The notes: generated from the letters alone by a model not told the origin. A DNA stretch of 64,000 nt from Macrocybe gigantea (GCA_011319805.1 SJRY01000068.1:186001-250000); one strand, 5' to 3'; positions 22,713 through 35,690 are shown, numbered from the stretch's first letter. Numbers and translations: made by a program.

Positions 22713-25194
22713 ATGTCCGACGAGGAGTACGAAGTCGGTAAGTTCCAACATTTTTCGCGCCGTATCCTGTCTCAACAATCTCCTTGCTGCACCAGAGTCA
22801 ATAATTCAAGCTCGCTTTGAAAAGAAGCGTGGAAGGAAGCCTGGATATCAATGGGTGCGTATACAAGTTGCTGCGTTCCTCTTTGTCACTGTTAAACATT
22901 TTATTCCAGAAATACCGTGTCAGAGTATGTCATCGCGTCAACCTCTTTTCGGAGTGCTCATCTCGTGTTGTATTCTAGTGGAAGGGCTATCAACCGAGCG
23001 ATGATACGTGAGCAACACTTTTCAATGCTTCAACCAAGGACTTGAGTATGGCTAAACAAAATGTCTACAAATACCATGCGCTATAGATGGGAGCCCACCG
23101 AGTCTTTTAACGGTTCCGAGCAAATGGTCGAATATTTTTGGGAGCGTGCAAACACGAATGGGCGAGACTATCGCGTCGTCAGCCTCTTCCAGCCTGGGGA
23201 AGAATTTTTTCCAACGGGGCCTCCTCGTGCGTCTCAAGTTATGGATATCTAGCCAATCCTTATGATGCTTGGCTTGGTCTATCTCAGGTCGAAAAGCAAA
23301 GCGCAAGTCACAGGAGCCAGTTTCCACCATCCGTTCGTCTTCGTCACCTCAGAAGTCGAGCGCTCCCAAGGACAAGCTAGTCGATTCAAAGGGGGACGCT
23401 GGCGTTGATCAGGACAAGGCCGACCGACCTCCTAAACGTCTGAAGACTGGCCCCGGTGACGGAATAGCCCCACTTCCAAATGCGCCAGACCCCGCCGATA
23501 TGTCGCCCAGACGCCCCGGAAAATGGGCGAGTCCAGAAAGTCAGTTGAGACACCGATACGCATAGGAAAACCTCGTCGCCCGTCCTCAGAAGAAATCGTT
23601 CCTGCGTCAGACGCCGAAGACGATTCGATGGATGACGTTATAGTAGTAATGAAGCACCCAGCCAGTCGAGATAACTTGAAGCCCTCGCTATCCACAACTG
23701 GAACGAATGGCAACGGACCTAATACGAGCAGTGCACGACAATCAGGTCGACCGCCAACATCGGGGGTTCCACCTCCTCCACCTTCTTCGACGCCCAGCAG
23801 TAGTGTCCCGGCCCATCGAAATCGTGCCGCGAATCCACTAATCAAGGTTCTGGACATCCCCGATCTTGCTGACATGAGTAGCGCTATACCTACTAAGGCA
23901 CGATTGGCGACATCAACGTCTGCTGCGCAGAAGGCTCCGAAAACGCCATCCAGGACAAAACCAGGCCCTGGTCGTTCTTCAGCCGGCTTTATGAATAAGA
24001 ATATGAGGTCCTTGTTGGCTTTTGAGAAAGGAACTCTGAAAACTGTGCCAGGAAGGCACTCGGATGCGAACTCAAATGTCTCCAGCCCTCGTGCAGACAG
24101 CCAGAACCTAGTGCCAGTGACTAACGAAGTTGTCGACGTTGCAGAATTGAACCAGCCTGGTTCAGATATGGCTCCTCAACCCCTTGTTCAGCCCACAGCG
24201 GAAGAGCTTCTTGACTTAGCTGGATACGAGGCACCAAGTGCACAAAACTTGCCGGATTTTGAAGACACTGAACCCGCTGTAAATGATATAGGACAAAGCA
24301 GTGTACTCAATCAACAGAATGTTCAGGATGAGTAAGTATTTATGTCCATGTGGACTTGGTATGCACTCTGATTTGCCTCAGCTTTATGACAGTGAACCAA
24401 GATCTACTTCCGTTGCTAACTTCACCGACTTCTACAACAAACTTGCCAAATGTTACATGGAAAAGGAACACGATTTTTGGACCCCTGTTAGTGTGCTATT
24501 CGTCTGTGTACTTGATGAATTGATTTCTAACCGCAGTTGTAGTGGCCTTGATTCTGATACTTCAAGAGCGACAGATGCCGCGGGTGGGAACAAATCGTTG
24601 AGTTTTTTCTTTTCCTTTCTCCCTATCCTTGGGCTCAGAACCAATCGTATTCAGGACTTTGCCCATTTATCTGAATCTTGATTCGACGGTTGCTATTCCT
24701 GTTGTATTGATGGAAAGTCAGCCCTCGGCGTCCGGCACTCAGACGGTTGATTTCATATCGCGAGAGAAGGGTCCCCCGGAAAATTCTACAATGGAGAGGC
24801 CGCACTGTCACTGATCAACAGCTTGCGCACGGGCGGTCCCTCTGCCAAGGTAGTAGTCAGCCAGGATGCCAGCGATGATCAGAAACAGCACTTCAGCGTT
24901 TTACAGTCCAGACTGTGCGCTGGTGACCTCGTATGTGCTATGAATGTGCCGTTTTCTTGCTCTAATGGTGCCTTTTCCTTCTAGTTCATAGCAATGGCGG
25001 GCGCCGAAGTTCTTGCGTTTTGTGCATCAAACAGCGCCATTCTTTGTCAGCGTTTGAATCTTCCTGCGTCCCTATCCCAACAACCAGACGTCATTATTAT
25101 GACCACGGTCACCATTGAGAATTACTCTGCTTATGCGGACGCGGCCGTCAATGCAGACAATATGCAGTGGTCACAGTACTTGCAAACGATGTAA
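22713..25194 (+). CDS. Chromodomain protein
   Basis: Nuclear protein with an N-terminal chromodomain that would bind methylated histone H3. The domain is split by several introns: EEYEVE, then QARFEKKRGRKPGYQWKYRVRWKGY, then DDTWEPTESF. The aromatic-cage positions (Y in EEYEVE, W in KYRVRWKGY, W in TWEP) are present. The middle (~300 residues) is polar and disordered. The C-terminal ~200 residues (NFTDFYNKLAKCYM, ENYSAYADAAVNADNMQW) look folded but I do not recognise them. A frame change near 23.5 kb is explained by an intron of about 23456-23544. Start ATG 22713. The architecture differs from classical HP1, since no chromoshadow domain was recognised. The stop lies only 33 bp before the first in-frame ATG of RAD54. 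Confidence 0.75.
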
Positions 25195-25227
25195 CTTGCT
25201 GTAGTAAATATATGTAAACAGTGTGAC

Positions 25228-28200
25228 ATGCTCACGAATGGTCACAGTCATGACCCGTTACGCGTTTATGTTGTTGACATGCTGCGACGCGTTCCTACGA
25301 CGAAGGACGGAAAAGTCGTCGACAAGTTCCAGGATAGCGCACGTCTTAGCAAGCCTTTTAAGACACCTACTTTAACTCCCTCAATCAATAGAAATCAACC
25401 GCAGCGGAAACGAAAACGTGTTTCCTACGCCGGTCAAGACGCCGAAAATGACTCGGACGTTGAGAATGCCCCGAGGAAGAAGAAGAAATCCAACAAGGAT
25501 AGTGAATACATGAACGAGGAAGAAATTCTTGCCACTATCAAGCAATTCCCGGTCTATGAACCGAAGCCGTTCGGGCAGGTCGGGTCTCGCAAGTTCTCGC
25601 TACCTTCGATGATTAAGGAAGGCAAGACAGTACCCTTAATGCCTTCCAATGTTTCTCTTGGAATCAGACCTCAAGCCAAGATCATACCTAGGCCGCTTCA
25701 CGATCCGATGGCCGATCATGCGATAGTGTTGTATGATCCCACAACGGATGATAGAGAGACAGATGAGGAACGAAGAGAAAGAGAGAAGCAAGAGGCGAAG
25801 GAGAAGGCAGCCAGAGATGCCAAGGAAAGGGCAGCTGGGATGTTTAACCCTCACAAAAGTTTGAGAGATCTACTCGGTGAGACGTACAAGCAAGTTAAAG
25901 TTGAGAAAGTTCCTGTCGTCATCGATCCTCGACTGTCCAAAGTCCTTAGGCCACATCAGGTGGAGGGTGTTAAGGTACGATACTGGCCTCGTCTGTATTC
26001 TGAGAAGCTCTAATGTCTGGCAGTTCTTGTATAAATGCACCACAGGGATGGTCGTCGAGAATCAATATGGGTGTATCATGGCTGATGAAATGGGTCTCGG
26101 AAAGACGCTTCAGTGCATCGCCTTGATGTGGACTCTCCTCAAGCAATCACCTCGCCCGGGGAAACCTTCCATTGAGAAATGTATTATTGCTTGTCCTTCG
26201 AGTTTGGTCAAAAACTGGGCCAATGAGCTAGGTAATTCGGTTTTTTTGACAGTGACATGAGTCAAATTGATTGGATAAATAGTAAAATGGCTCGGGAAGG
26301 ATGCCTTGATGCCTCTCGCCGTCGATGGTAAGGGCGGGAAAGGGGCGTTGTTGGCACAAGTTAGCCGGTGGGTTGCAGCCCATGGGAGGAATGTAACACA
26401 ACCAGGTTCGTATCGGAAATACTTTCTTTTCAATCACTGACGCCTGCCGAAGTCATGATAGTCTCGTACGAGACTCTTCGTACACTTACAGACTATTTGA
26501 CAAATTGCTCAATTGGTCTTTTGCTTTGTGACGAGGGTCACCGTCTGAAGAATTCGGGTTAGTTTGCAGCCAATACTTCGTTTGGAACTGCTGTGCGCAT
26601 CGATTTCCCAGACTCTCTGACTTTCCAAGCATTGAATGGTTTAAACGTCAAGCGACGCGTCATTCTGACCGGAACTCCTATCCAGGTACCGATTCGCCCT
26701 TGGATCATGGCTAGCCTAATACTGACACTGTACATGCATAGAATGACTTGTCCGAGTACTTTTCATTGCTGAATTTTGCCAACCCGAACTTTCTGGGATC
26801 TAAAAATGATTTCCGAAAGAATTTTGAGAATGCGATTATCCGTGGTCGAGATGCCATGGCGAGCGATACGGTCAAGGCTGAAAGCGAGAAGAAACTTAAA
26901 GAACTCGGCGGGCTTGTCACTAAATTTATCATTCGGCGAACGAACGATCTTTTGTCGAAATATCGTGTGTCGATCATTCCAGCACCGATGTCTGGCTTTT
27001 CCTGACGTCAATCACAGTTCCAGTCAAGTATGAACACGTCGTATTCTGCGGTCTTTCAGACTTTCAGCTATCACTTTACCACCTGTTCATCACGTCGCCA
27101 GAAATCAGGGCTCTCTTACGAGGCGCAGATTCCCAGCCCCTTAAAGCCATCAACATCCTGAAGAAATTGTGTAACCATCCTGAACTGCTTAATCTTCCCG
27201 ACGACCTCCGAGGCTCCGAACGCCTCATTCCTGAGGGATTTATGGGATTTGGAGCAAGTGCGAAAGACAGGGGCCGGAATCAAACTGTGCGTTGTGAATG
27301 GAGCGGGAAGTTCGTTGTGCTGGAGAGGTATGGAATGGTCGTATCCTTTTTCTTAATCTCATGCCACGTATACCAGATTCCTTCACCATCTTCGCACGCA
27401 CACGAACGACAAGATTGTGCTCATCAGCAACTACACTCAAACTCTTGACCTTTTCGAAAAATTGTGCCGCAGCAAGAAGTATGATTATGACCTGCATTGG
27501 TCAACAGAAGTCCTCACGCTCTGTCTTTTCCTAGATACGGCTACTTTCGACTTGATGGCACGATGAGTATTATCAAGAGGCAAAAACTCGTGGACCAATT
27601 TAATAATCCAGACGGCAAAGAATTCATTTTCCTGCTTAGCAGCAAGGCCGGTGGATGTGGCATCAATCTTATTGGCGCAAACCGTCTGATTCTGTTCGAT
27701 CCTGGTGTGTGACATAGGGGTTTGTTAAAACAGTGGCTAATCTCATGTGGTCAAGACTGGAATCCCGCTGCTGATCAGCAAGCTCTGGCTCGAGTTTGGC
27801 GTGATGGTCAGAAGAAAGAATGTAAGCATTGCACTGTCTCTCAAAATCTGAAACGTTAATTGATGTCGCCTCAGGTTTCGTCTATCGCTTCATTTCAACC
27901 GGCACGATCGAGGAGAAAATCTTCCAAAGACAGGCAAATAAGCAGGCACTTTCGTCAGCCGTTGTCGACGAGAAGGAAGACACTGAACGGCACTTTTCGC
28001 TGGATGCGCTACGGCAGCTCTTCTCCTTCAACGAAAAGACGCTGTGCGACACACACGAGACTTTCAAATGCAAGAGGTGCAAAGACGGGAAACAAGTCGT
28101 CAAATCTACCGCTCTGTTGTACGGTGACGCCAGCACGTAAGTCGTCATGTGAGGGATGATTGGATGCTCAGACGATGACGACAATACAGGTGGAATCACT

Positions 28201-28298
28201 TCACAAACGCGGAGCTTCGCAACAACCATGACGATCTTTTACGCGCCGAAGTCGGACTACCAGAAGTTTCATTCGTTTTCCAATACATCAGTCATTGA
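25228..28298 (+). CDS. RAD54: DNA repair and recombination ATPase RAD54
   Basis: Swi2/Snf2-family dsDNA translocase that works with Rad51 in homologous recombination, in the nucleus. About 830 aa with roughly ten introns. The basic N-terminus carries NLS-like stretches ([15 protein letters not shown]). Helicase motifs in order: [10 protein letters not shown], motif [28 protein letters not shown] box ([11 protein letters not shown]), [63 protein letters not shown] and [13 protein letters not shown]. The C-terminus keeps the Rad54-type Cys motif ([13 protein letters not shown]). The start could be 25228 or the in-frame ATG at 25279 (MLRRVPTT). The gene begins almost directly after the chromodomain gene on the same strand. 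Confidence 0.95.
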
Positions 28299-28524
28299 GA
28301 TATCCTCTGTAGAACATACTCATACACATTAGATACGATACCAATACGTTAGACAACTAGGCTGGGGAAACCATCATGTATAGTACACTTCGACAAGCGG
28401 AACACATTGATCGCTAACAAACTCGGGGCTGTTCGTTACGGACGATCCAAAGCTAGAACGAAGTTGAAAGCCAAGCGTTGCAGTATGACAGACGCACTGA
28501 CGACGTTTTCGGCACTGTAGATCG

Positions 28525-29787
28525 TTATTGAATAGCATCATCCCAACCGGCCCATTCGCCTCCAACCGGGCGAACCTGGACCTTCTCGCCGAGGGACCCA
28601 AAATATGAAGCCTTGTACCAAGCCTTCATCTCGTCTTCGGTGAACGGACCGAAGGACGCAGATGATTGCGAGACGGCATCTGAAGCGGCCCAGCGGTACT
28701 CATATTTGACGTCGGCGGAAGGAGGCTCCCAATTCGAATCAACCCTGCCGGAGGAGCGAACGTCGCGGACGAGTTCCTCGTATGTTTTGGAATAGACGTC
28801 GGTATCGCCTAGCGACATGACGTTTGAAGCGAGATAAGTGACATGCTCGATGTCGGATGTGTACTTCGGTTTGTCGCCATTGGCATTATGGACATTGCTC
28901 CCAGTTGAAGCCCTGGAAGAGATTCTGGGTCAGGTCGGGCGGGAAGTCAAAGCCAAGTTTTGCGAGGCGAGTGCTTACGTTTTGCCTTGCACCTTGTTCT
29001 TCTTGGCTTTCGAGCCTAGACGTTGGAGGGCCTCGAGCACGGTCTCGCCCTTTTTCAGCATTGCCAGGAGCTCGAGCTCCATCGCAATTTTGCCGCCGCT
29101 CTCCTGGAGTTCCCTCTCCTCTGCCTCTATCTTCTCCCGCTGTATCTTATCCTGTTGTTTCTTTTGACGTCTCGCCTGCTTGATCGCCTTTTCATCTACC
29201 CCTTCCATCCATCGATCGTGAATGCCATGAGGATCGTACGAGCGGACATAGTTCCCGTCTTCCGTGAACTTGCCTTCCTCCATCTCTTCCCTCAGGTTGA
29301 ACGACGAGATCTCGTAACCCATTCCGGCCTTCTTTCTTCTTTCGGCATCGTCTTCATCCTCCGGTTCATCGTCCTCATCATCCTCTGAGCCCGACTGCTT
29401 GCCGAACTCTTGTCCTTCTATATCTCCGAGCCAGAGATACTTGTCTTTCTTCTTCACGGGGATGTCCTTCTCTTTGTCCTCATTCTCTCCGATTGCAAAC
29501 ATGTCGTCGTCCTGCTCCTGATCAAGGCTCTTTCTTCGGCTAAAAACAACACCTTCTTCATCATTGCTAGAGTCAGACCCATAGCCTTCGGTCTTTACGC
29601 GCCCTTTGCGGCGGCGCGACGCAGGTTGCTCGAGCGCTGCGTGGACCTCTTCGTCAAAATTGGCCGGGTCTTCAGACGGATCGAGGATTCGTGTCTTTTT
29701 TGTCGGTTTTCCTGCAGACGAGGACGCTACGGGTGCATCGTCTGCTGTGGCAATTTGGGTCCGCTTGAGGCTCGAACGCGGATGCAT
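28525..29787 (-). CDS. LIN1: GYF-domain U5 snRNP protein, LIN1/CD2BP2 family
   Basis: Spliceosome-associated adaptor; the mammalian relative CD2BP2 is a U5 snRNP protein. Two exons joined by a short intron near 28.91-28.98 kb. The N-terminal exon is acidic and disordered (SEDDEDDEPEDEDD) with conserved stretches FDEEVHAALEQP, DGNYVRSYDPHGIHDRWMEG and KGETVLEALQRLG. The C-terminal exon holds the GYF domain: VKYEYRW, FGPFTEDEMKAW and YFG, followed by WAGWDD. This GYF binds proline-rich ligands. MHPRSS at 29787 was preferred as start. A longer in-frame start at 29844 exists. Confidence 0.9.
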
Positions 29788-30094
29788 GATGGGTGGAAGT
29801 GAACTGGGAAATGTTGCACGTGACACCAAGTCGGTGAAATTCATTGGCGTGGCCCCGCAAAATGGACGGCGTCCGAGACAGGTCTTGTGCGACGACTGAT
29901 ACGGCTATCTCTGCGTGTCTGATAGCATTAAATGAGCATTCGATATAGATACGAGCAAGCGTGAAGGTTATGTTATCGTCAAGTAGATCCGTACTCGTGG
30001 TCGACATTTATGTCAGTTGCTCGGTTTAGGCTTAACCGTTTCTCTGCTGGAGCCCACGTCCAGAGTCTAATCCATTCACATCGAGCATGTCAAG

Positions 30095-31897
30095 ATGGCG
30101 TCCACCACCTTCAGCGAACTCTTAGGATACATCTCAATATTATGTTGGCTCTGCGCTCAGTTTCCGTGAGCATCCATTCGCATCATCGTCATCCTCGCAT
30201 GCGCCTGACGTAGCACACAAGACAGGTTGTCAAGAATATCCACCGCCAATCCTGCGACGGCCTAGCCCTCCCTTTCCTCCTCAACTGGTTTCTCGGTAGG
30301 CATTTCCAGACCGTCCTCGACGTAACACTTGAACCAACACCACTTTCTCAGGCGACGCCTCTAATCTGATCGGGTGCATCCTCACACATCAACTTCCATT
30401 TCAAGTCCGTTCACTCAGTTTCGCTGTCCAATCTATGTTTTTGAATCTCTGTACAGACGTGGCTAGCTGCCTACTTTGTTTGCGTGGACTGTACGCTAGT
30501 CGTGCAGTACTTTTACTATGCTCCGCGCACCAAGGCGTCTTACGATGCCATCACGGCGGCCAACATCCGCCGCATGTCCATCGAACGCGGTGCGTCCCGG
30601 TATCGTACACTCTCGGCCGTGGCTGCAAACGTCGCTGCCACGGCCGCCCTCGCGGCCCAGCACGACAACCAATTCGACCTCTTGCGCGGGTGGGAGAGGC
30701 CCGGTGAAGAGAGGGCTCGGCCCGCGTCATCCGCGCACACTCTAAGAGGTTCCGTTGCAGAAGATGACGTGGACGAGCAGTCTCTCGCGCTCCTCGCAGA
30801 GAGTTTCCATTCGGAACGAGGTCACGATGTCCGACGGCAGCAGTTGTCGTGGAACCCAGAGAGGCAGCGCCGGAGGGCTGGCAGCGCTGGCCCATATTCC
30901 ACCCTTTCCCACCCGCCGACTTCGGCACCAGCATACGACTCGAGAGGTAGATCGCTGCAACGCGGTGACAGCACCAGCGGCCCGGAACTCATTGCAACAG
31001 GCCCGCGCGGGCGAAGCTCAGGAGCTGGCCGCAGAAGCTCAGCTATAGTCTTTCTTGCGGTATGGGCCCTCTTCGGGGTCGGCTCGTTTGTGAACCAGCG
31101 GCACACGTCCTCCGGCAGCGCCCAACATGGCACAGTGGTGGGGACAGGCTCCTCATCTAGTTCACCTATACCTGTTTATTCTCTCGATACCTCTCGGGTC
31201 TTCGGCATCAGCTTGCGATCGACTTTTGATGATCCACTCACGCATGACTTGCAATCTCTTCGGTTTGTCTCTGAACGCGTGATCGGCCGCATCTTCGCTT
31301 GGATATGCACCACGATGTATATAACTTCGCGTTTGCCGCAGATATGGAAAAATGTGAGCTTCCTTGTCATTGTTTCTGGTCTGTTCTAACGATCCTTCTC
31401 CCAGTATGTCCGGCAATCCGTCGAGGTCGGTAATGGGTGTTGCTGTTTTTTTTTTTTTGGTTGGTTTGACATTCATTTTGTCATTGCTTTGCGCCAGGGC
31501 CTTTCCATGTACCTCTTCGTCTTTGCATTTTTGGGCAACACATTTTATGTTGCATCCATCTTGACTTCTCCTAGATTACAACTTCCCCAGCCGGCAGCCG
31601 AGGAATTCCTTAGAGAGAGTATCCCGTACGTCATCGCTCCGACTATGACCGGCTTGCAGACTTAATCACAGCTCTACCAGCTATCTCCTTGGAAGCGCAG
31701 GGACACTAATGTTTGACGTCACGATTGTCACCCAAGCGTTTTTGTACAGACGAAAACGCCGACGACATGGCTCCGTGTACGGAAGGTTGGAAGAGGAATC
31801 CGGACTGCTGGCATCCGACGCCGTGATCCGCTCAGCAGAGTCGGCGGCGTTTCACCGCAGCCATGTTTCTCGAAGTCGAACGTCTGGATTAGAGTGA
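30095..31897 (+). CDS. Vacuolar PQ-loop basic amino-acid transporter (Ypq/PQLC2 family)
   Basis: Seven-helix PQ-loop protein; yeast Ypq1-3 and animal PQLC2 export Lys/Arg from vacuole or lysosome. The first exons encode FSELLGYISILCWLCAQFPQVVKN with PQ motif 1. A very long hydrophilic, low-complexity loop (about residues 110-230) follows. The second half has SRLPQIWKNYVRQSVEGLS with PQ motif 2, then FAFLGNTFYVASIL and LLGSAGTLMFDVTIVTQAF. The start at 30095 (MASTTFSELL) precedes the first helix. Six or seven introns are needed; one contains a 12-nt T run near 31449. The tail is basic and soluble. Confidence 0.88.
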
Positions 31898-32023
31898 TCG
31901 TTAGATGCGTCTTGACTTGTAGTACGAGCACTGTGTATATTCTAATCGTTGTGGCTTGTTGCTCACGTGGCTGCAGTCTGAGTCTAGCGACCCTCCGTGG
32001 TCAGTGTCAGTCGGAACCCTGCC

Positions 32024-33261
32024 ATGCCTCGAGATTCTCGCCAGAAAGGCTCAAGAAATCATAAGCTCGCCTCCACAACACCGTACCAACTCGTGCGTTC
32101 GTTCACTGCCCTGCGAAGTCACATCTTCACTCCCCTTCTCACACCGTTAGCGCTCGTTAGTTTTCGACTACCTCTGCCATCACTGTTATCCATCCACCGC
32201 TCGTGCTTTCGTTAAGGACAGCGCCGTCCGACACCTCGATGCCGACGGGGACGAAATAAGGACCGCTTCGACAAGCTCCTCGAACGACCTTTCTGAGGAC
32301 GGTCTAGTAAATGTAGAACGTCGCGAGAGTGCGTTCTGGCATACTTCCAGGCACTCCTCCTGGTATTGACGTCCGAGACCTCTTGCCTAGAGATCCGGTT
32401 TCTTATTCTGTCAGGCCGTGTAGATGAGGCCATTGAATTGCTGAACGAGCAATTCCCGAGCGTGCTCTCGGGTCCCGCCGCCGGACATGCCTCCACAGCC
32501 GCACATCAAGACCAAGATTATGTCGCCGCGACGTCGATCGATCCTGCACACTTGCTGCTGAACCTCCGAATCCTGTCGTTCATCGAGGCATGTCGCACCG
32601 TCGCACTGCCCTATTCACCCACACCCACACCCACGGCGGCGAGCGAAGCCATGGTCGACCCGCCCCCGCCGCTGATGCAGGAGGCGCAGCTGCTCGACGA
32701 CCAGTCCTCACAGCAGCAGCTGTCTTTACTTCTCAGAGCACAGAAGCTGCACGCGCTGGCTAGCAACCTGCCGGACGAGAACGACCGCGCCGTTTATCAG
32801 AAGGAACTCAACAACGTCGGCGGTTTGCTTGCGTATAAGGTTCCGGAGAACAGCTCGATAGCCAAGTACATGAGCCAGGAGAGACGCGAAGCTGTGGCAG
32901 AGCAACTCAACAGTGCTATACTCTGTACGCATCTTCGCTAGGACGCTTCTCGTCAGAATCTCACTACCATGCCGAACCATAGATCGAACCGGAGCGCGTT
33001 CCGTGTCATCTCTCGAGCTGATTACTCGGTATACACTGGCATTGTGGTCTTTTGCCCACCAACATGGTGTCAAGCCTCGTGGAGGAGTCATTTTGCCTCC
33101 CTCAGGTACTCTGCCTGACCGGTCTTCGTTAGATACCTCCGACAAAGACCAGCAAGTGAGTAATCTGGGAAATACGGTTCTCGTTTCTTTATTGACATGC
33201 GCCTGTATTGTAGGTCGTGTCCCCCCTCGACTTGCAGCAGTTCCTCGATTCAAAGCGTTGA
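32024..33261 (+). CDS. LisH-CTLH-CRA protein (GID/CTLH complex type)
   Basis: Protein with an N-terminal LisH motif (SLVFDYLCHHCYPSTARAF), a CTLH region (IRFLILSGRVDEAIELLNEQFPSVL) and a C-terminal CRA region (FIEACRTV, ELITRYTLALWSFAHQHG, SPLDLQQFLDSKR). Four introns are needed, including one across the LisH start and one at the LisH-CTLH junction. Proteins with this order and no SPRY or RING domain resemble Gid8/TWA1 or truncated RanBPM relatives of the GID/CTLH ubiquitin ligase. The spacer between CTLH and CRA is longer than usual and holds a CCCACA microsatellite. I do not assign it to one subunit. Confidence 0.82.
32616..32634 (+). repeat. Coding microsatellite, CCCACA-type
   Basis: Short tandem ACCCAC units encode a Pro-Thr repeat in the spacer of the LisH-CTLH-CRA protein. 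Confidence 0.8.
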
Positions 33262-33397
33262 TACGCTCGCATACCCCCACGCCTCAGAAATGGGACGTCT
33301 TCTTTTTTTTTTAATCCTCTTTGCATCAGCACTACGTTGTACCAACACAACATCACGTTATGAGTATCCGTTGCATTTGAATAATCATGTCTCCATG

Positions 33398-34406
33398 CTA
33401 TTGTACTATCTCTACGTCGTCCCATCTGCTCTTATTGACCTTCAATCTGGTTTCCGCCGAAATGAAGCAACTCCGGAGTCCCAAAATGCGCAGATAGCTC
33501 CAACGGATCCAATCGACTCTCTCCAGCGGTTTATCGGTCTCATCTGGTGCGGTCATCCAAGAGTTGTATGACAAATCAAGAACCTCGAGCAATGGGCATG
33601 TGTCTGGTAACCTATGCAATGATACAGGGCTTGGAAGGTTAATGAGCGCCATGTGAGTAATCGTAGCAGGGAGGGTGCGGAGCTTTGTGGAAGACATGGG
33701 AGACGACATAAGCACAAAAGTGCGGAGTACGTCAGAGGTCTGTCTTTCAGAATCCCATTCCCATGATGCGTCCTCGCGCTGCGTGCTCCGAAGAAAGAAA
33801 TCCTCGCGCAAGGACCCATTCTCTCCGACAATGATGAACTCGGCGTCGGCGTGCCCATCATCCTCATAAAGCGGGTATAATTTGGAGTCCGGCAGCGGAG
33901 AGTGGATGGCCATGTAGCGTATCAGCTCTCGCCGCAGATGTGGCGGTATGAATGGGATTACGTCTGACACAAAATCGACGCTCGGGATGGAGCAGAGCCT
34001 CCTAAGGCACAACAACGTCAGTGATGGGAGGCGGAGACTCGCGACCGACTCGGGCGTCAGAACGAGAGAAAGCGCGTTGGCGCGCCAGCTCGGTCTATCG
34101 TACGGACGCTTGTCAGGCGAGGCGGTCCAGCTCTTGGGGGGCTTTGGGCCGGGGCAGTTTATCACGGTGGGTTTAAGAGCGTTGAGTTTGGCACGTACGA
34201 GTTCGGGTTCTGAATAACCAGAACTGATAAGATCGGGAGGAAGGGTGCGCCCGTTGCGCACGAATGCACTGATAGAGGATATGTGCGATCTGGATCCGCG
34301 AAGGTTCTGTTGTCGTCTGAAATGCTCTCCCCTGGTCGTCGATAATTATCAGGATAATGGCAGAGGAACGGCCAGAGTTTGAAGCGCACCTCAAGGCATG
34401 GAGCAT
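33398..34406 (-). CDS. LRR-like protein of unknown function
   Basis: About 310 residues from a 17-nt first exon (34406-34390, MLHAL) and one long exon; intron 34317-34389. I do not recognise a named family. The C-terminal half has leucine-rich-repeat-like units: TITHMALINLPSPVSLHRL, CPLLEVLDLSYNSW, and YLRILGLRSCFIS. The N-terminal half has PSLTLLCLRRLCSI and PPHLRRELIRYMA, which resemble F-box-type LRR proteins of basidiomycetes, but no F-box is visible. No signal or membrane segment. A role as a substrate adaptor is only a guess. Confidence 0.65.
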
Positions 34407-34583
34407 GCTGTTTACACCTCGTTCCGACATCATGATGAAATGGTAGCAAAGGAATAAAAAATGCTCATTCTTGACATGGAGTTGATACGGCCAGTCGCCT
34501 GTCGAAGGAGAGAAAAAGAAATTGACGGATTTCTAAGCGTCATGTGAAATTAGAATTAATGTGGATATCTAGTGTACACAAGG

Positions 34584-35690
34584 TCACTCTGAAGGTGTGA
34601 ACGGGCTTCGTCGGTACGCGGGAGCCTCGATTACGGGTGGTAGTGATCTAGCTAGTTCTGCCGTCCCAGCGGGGAATGGCAGATCGTCCACACCTTTCGG
34701 GAGCACTTTTTCGAACAGTCCTTTAGCCTGGTTGGCCGAGCTCAAGGCATTCATTTTCTTCTTCGCGTCGCGAACAAGGACGTGGGCATCGTCAACTCCA
34801 GGGACACAACCGCGAACAAAAATGAGGTCAAGCGCAGAGTCGACGCGGATGACAGCCAAATTCTGCATCGTCACCCGTTTATTACCCATGTGGCCCGCCA
34901 TTTTCTTGCCAGGCCATATCCGTCCGGGGTCCTAGGACGCCCAATCTGTCAGTGGTAGCAGAGCAGGCGGACACCATTTGCTTGCCTGAGACTGTCCGGC
35001 CGAACCAGCAGACCGATGAGAGATAGAGACACCGTGGCTCGCACGCAAACCCTTAAATCCCCATTTTTTCATGGCACCTTGGAATCCTTTCCCGATGCTA
35101 CGAGCTGTCTGTCAAACAAAATTCATCTCTATTGGCTGAAAATGCACGCACGAATTCGCCACCACGTCAACGTACTGCCCAGGCACAAAATGGATGGCGG
35201 ATAATGTTGTGCCTGTCGATTTTTCCAAGTCAGACTGGAAGAGTAACCGTCAGCCACAGATGCTCACCGACGGGAACATGAGCATCAGGAGTTACTGGGA
35301 ACTCCTTAACAATCCGTTTTGGTAGCACGTTAGCTTTCTTGAAGTGTCCTAGCATTTGACGCGTCGTTGTCTTCACTGGCTTATCCGACGCAGCTACTTG
35401 AACGGCATGGTACTCGGTATGATTTCGTCGAACGGTGCGTATATTAGACGTGACCTGGCAATTCTCTAACTAGAGGTACTTGAATTGGAAGTGCAAACTC
35501 CCTGGGGGATGTGACTTGCCTGGAGAACCGTCACCGGAAAACGAACGCCCTGGTCATTCCACATAACCGTCATGCCACGTTTGCGGGCTATAACTCCCGT
35601 GCGTATGGAGTCTGGCGTCCATTTCGAAGCAGAAGCGGTTGCTCGTGCAACAATGCTTGTATGAAAACGCCTCAGCTGGCGAAGCAGCAT
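34584..35690 (-). CDS. Mitochondrial ribosomal protein uL3m
   Basis: Large-subunit protein of the mitochondrial ribosome, bacterial L3 family (yeast Mrpl9). The start at 35690 gives a typical basic presequence ([17 protein letters not shown]). Conserved stretches in order: [66 protein letters not shown] and [19 protein letters not shown]. Five exons. The gene is divergent from the RRN6-like gene with 133 bp between starts, so the two probably share a promoter region. Confidence 0.93.

Noticed and set aside
22332..22820. Long plus-strand frame rich in Leu/Arg
   Set aside because: It is the antisense of the Gln/Pro repeats in the BRI3-like gene and runs across the chromodomain start in the wrong frame.
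23456..23544. Apparent frameshift in the chromodomain gene
   Set aside because: An intron from GTGACG to AAGTCAG joins the two frames, so it was not counted with the four one-base breaks.
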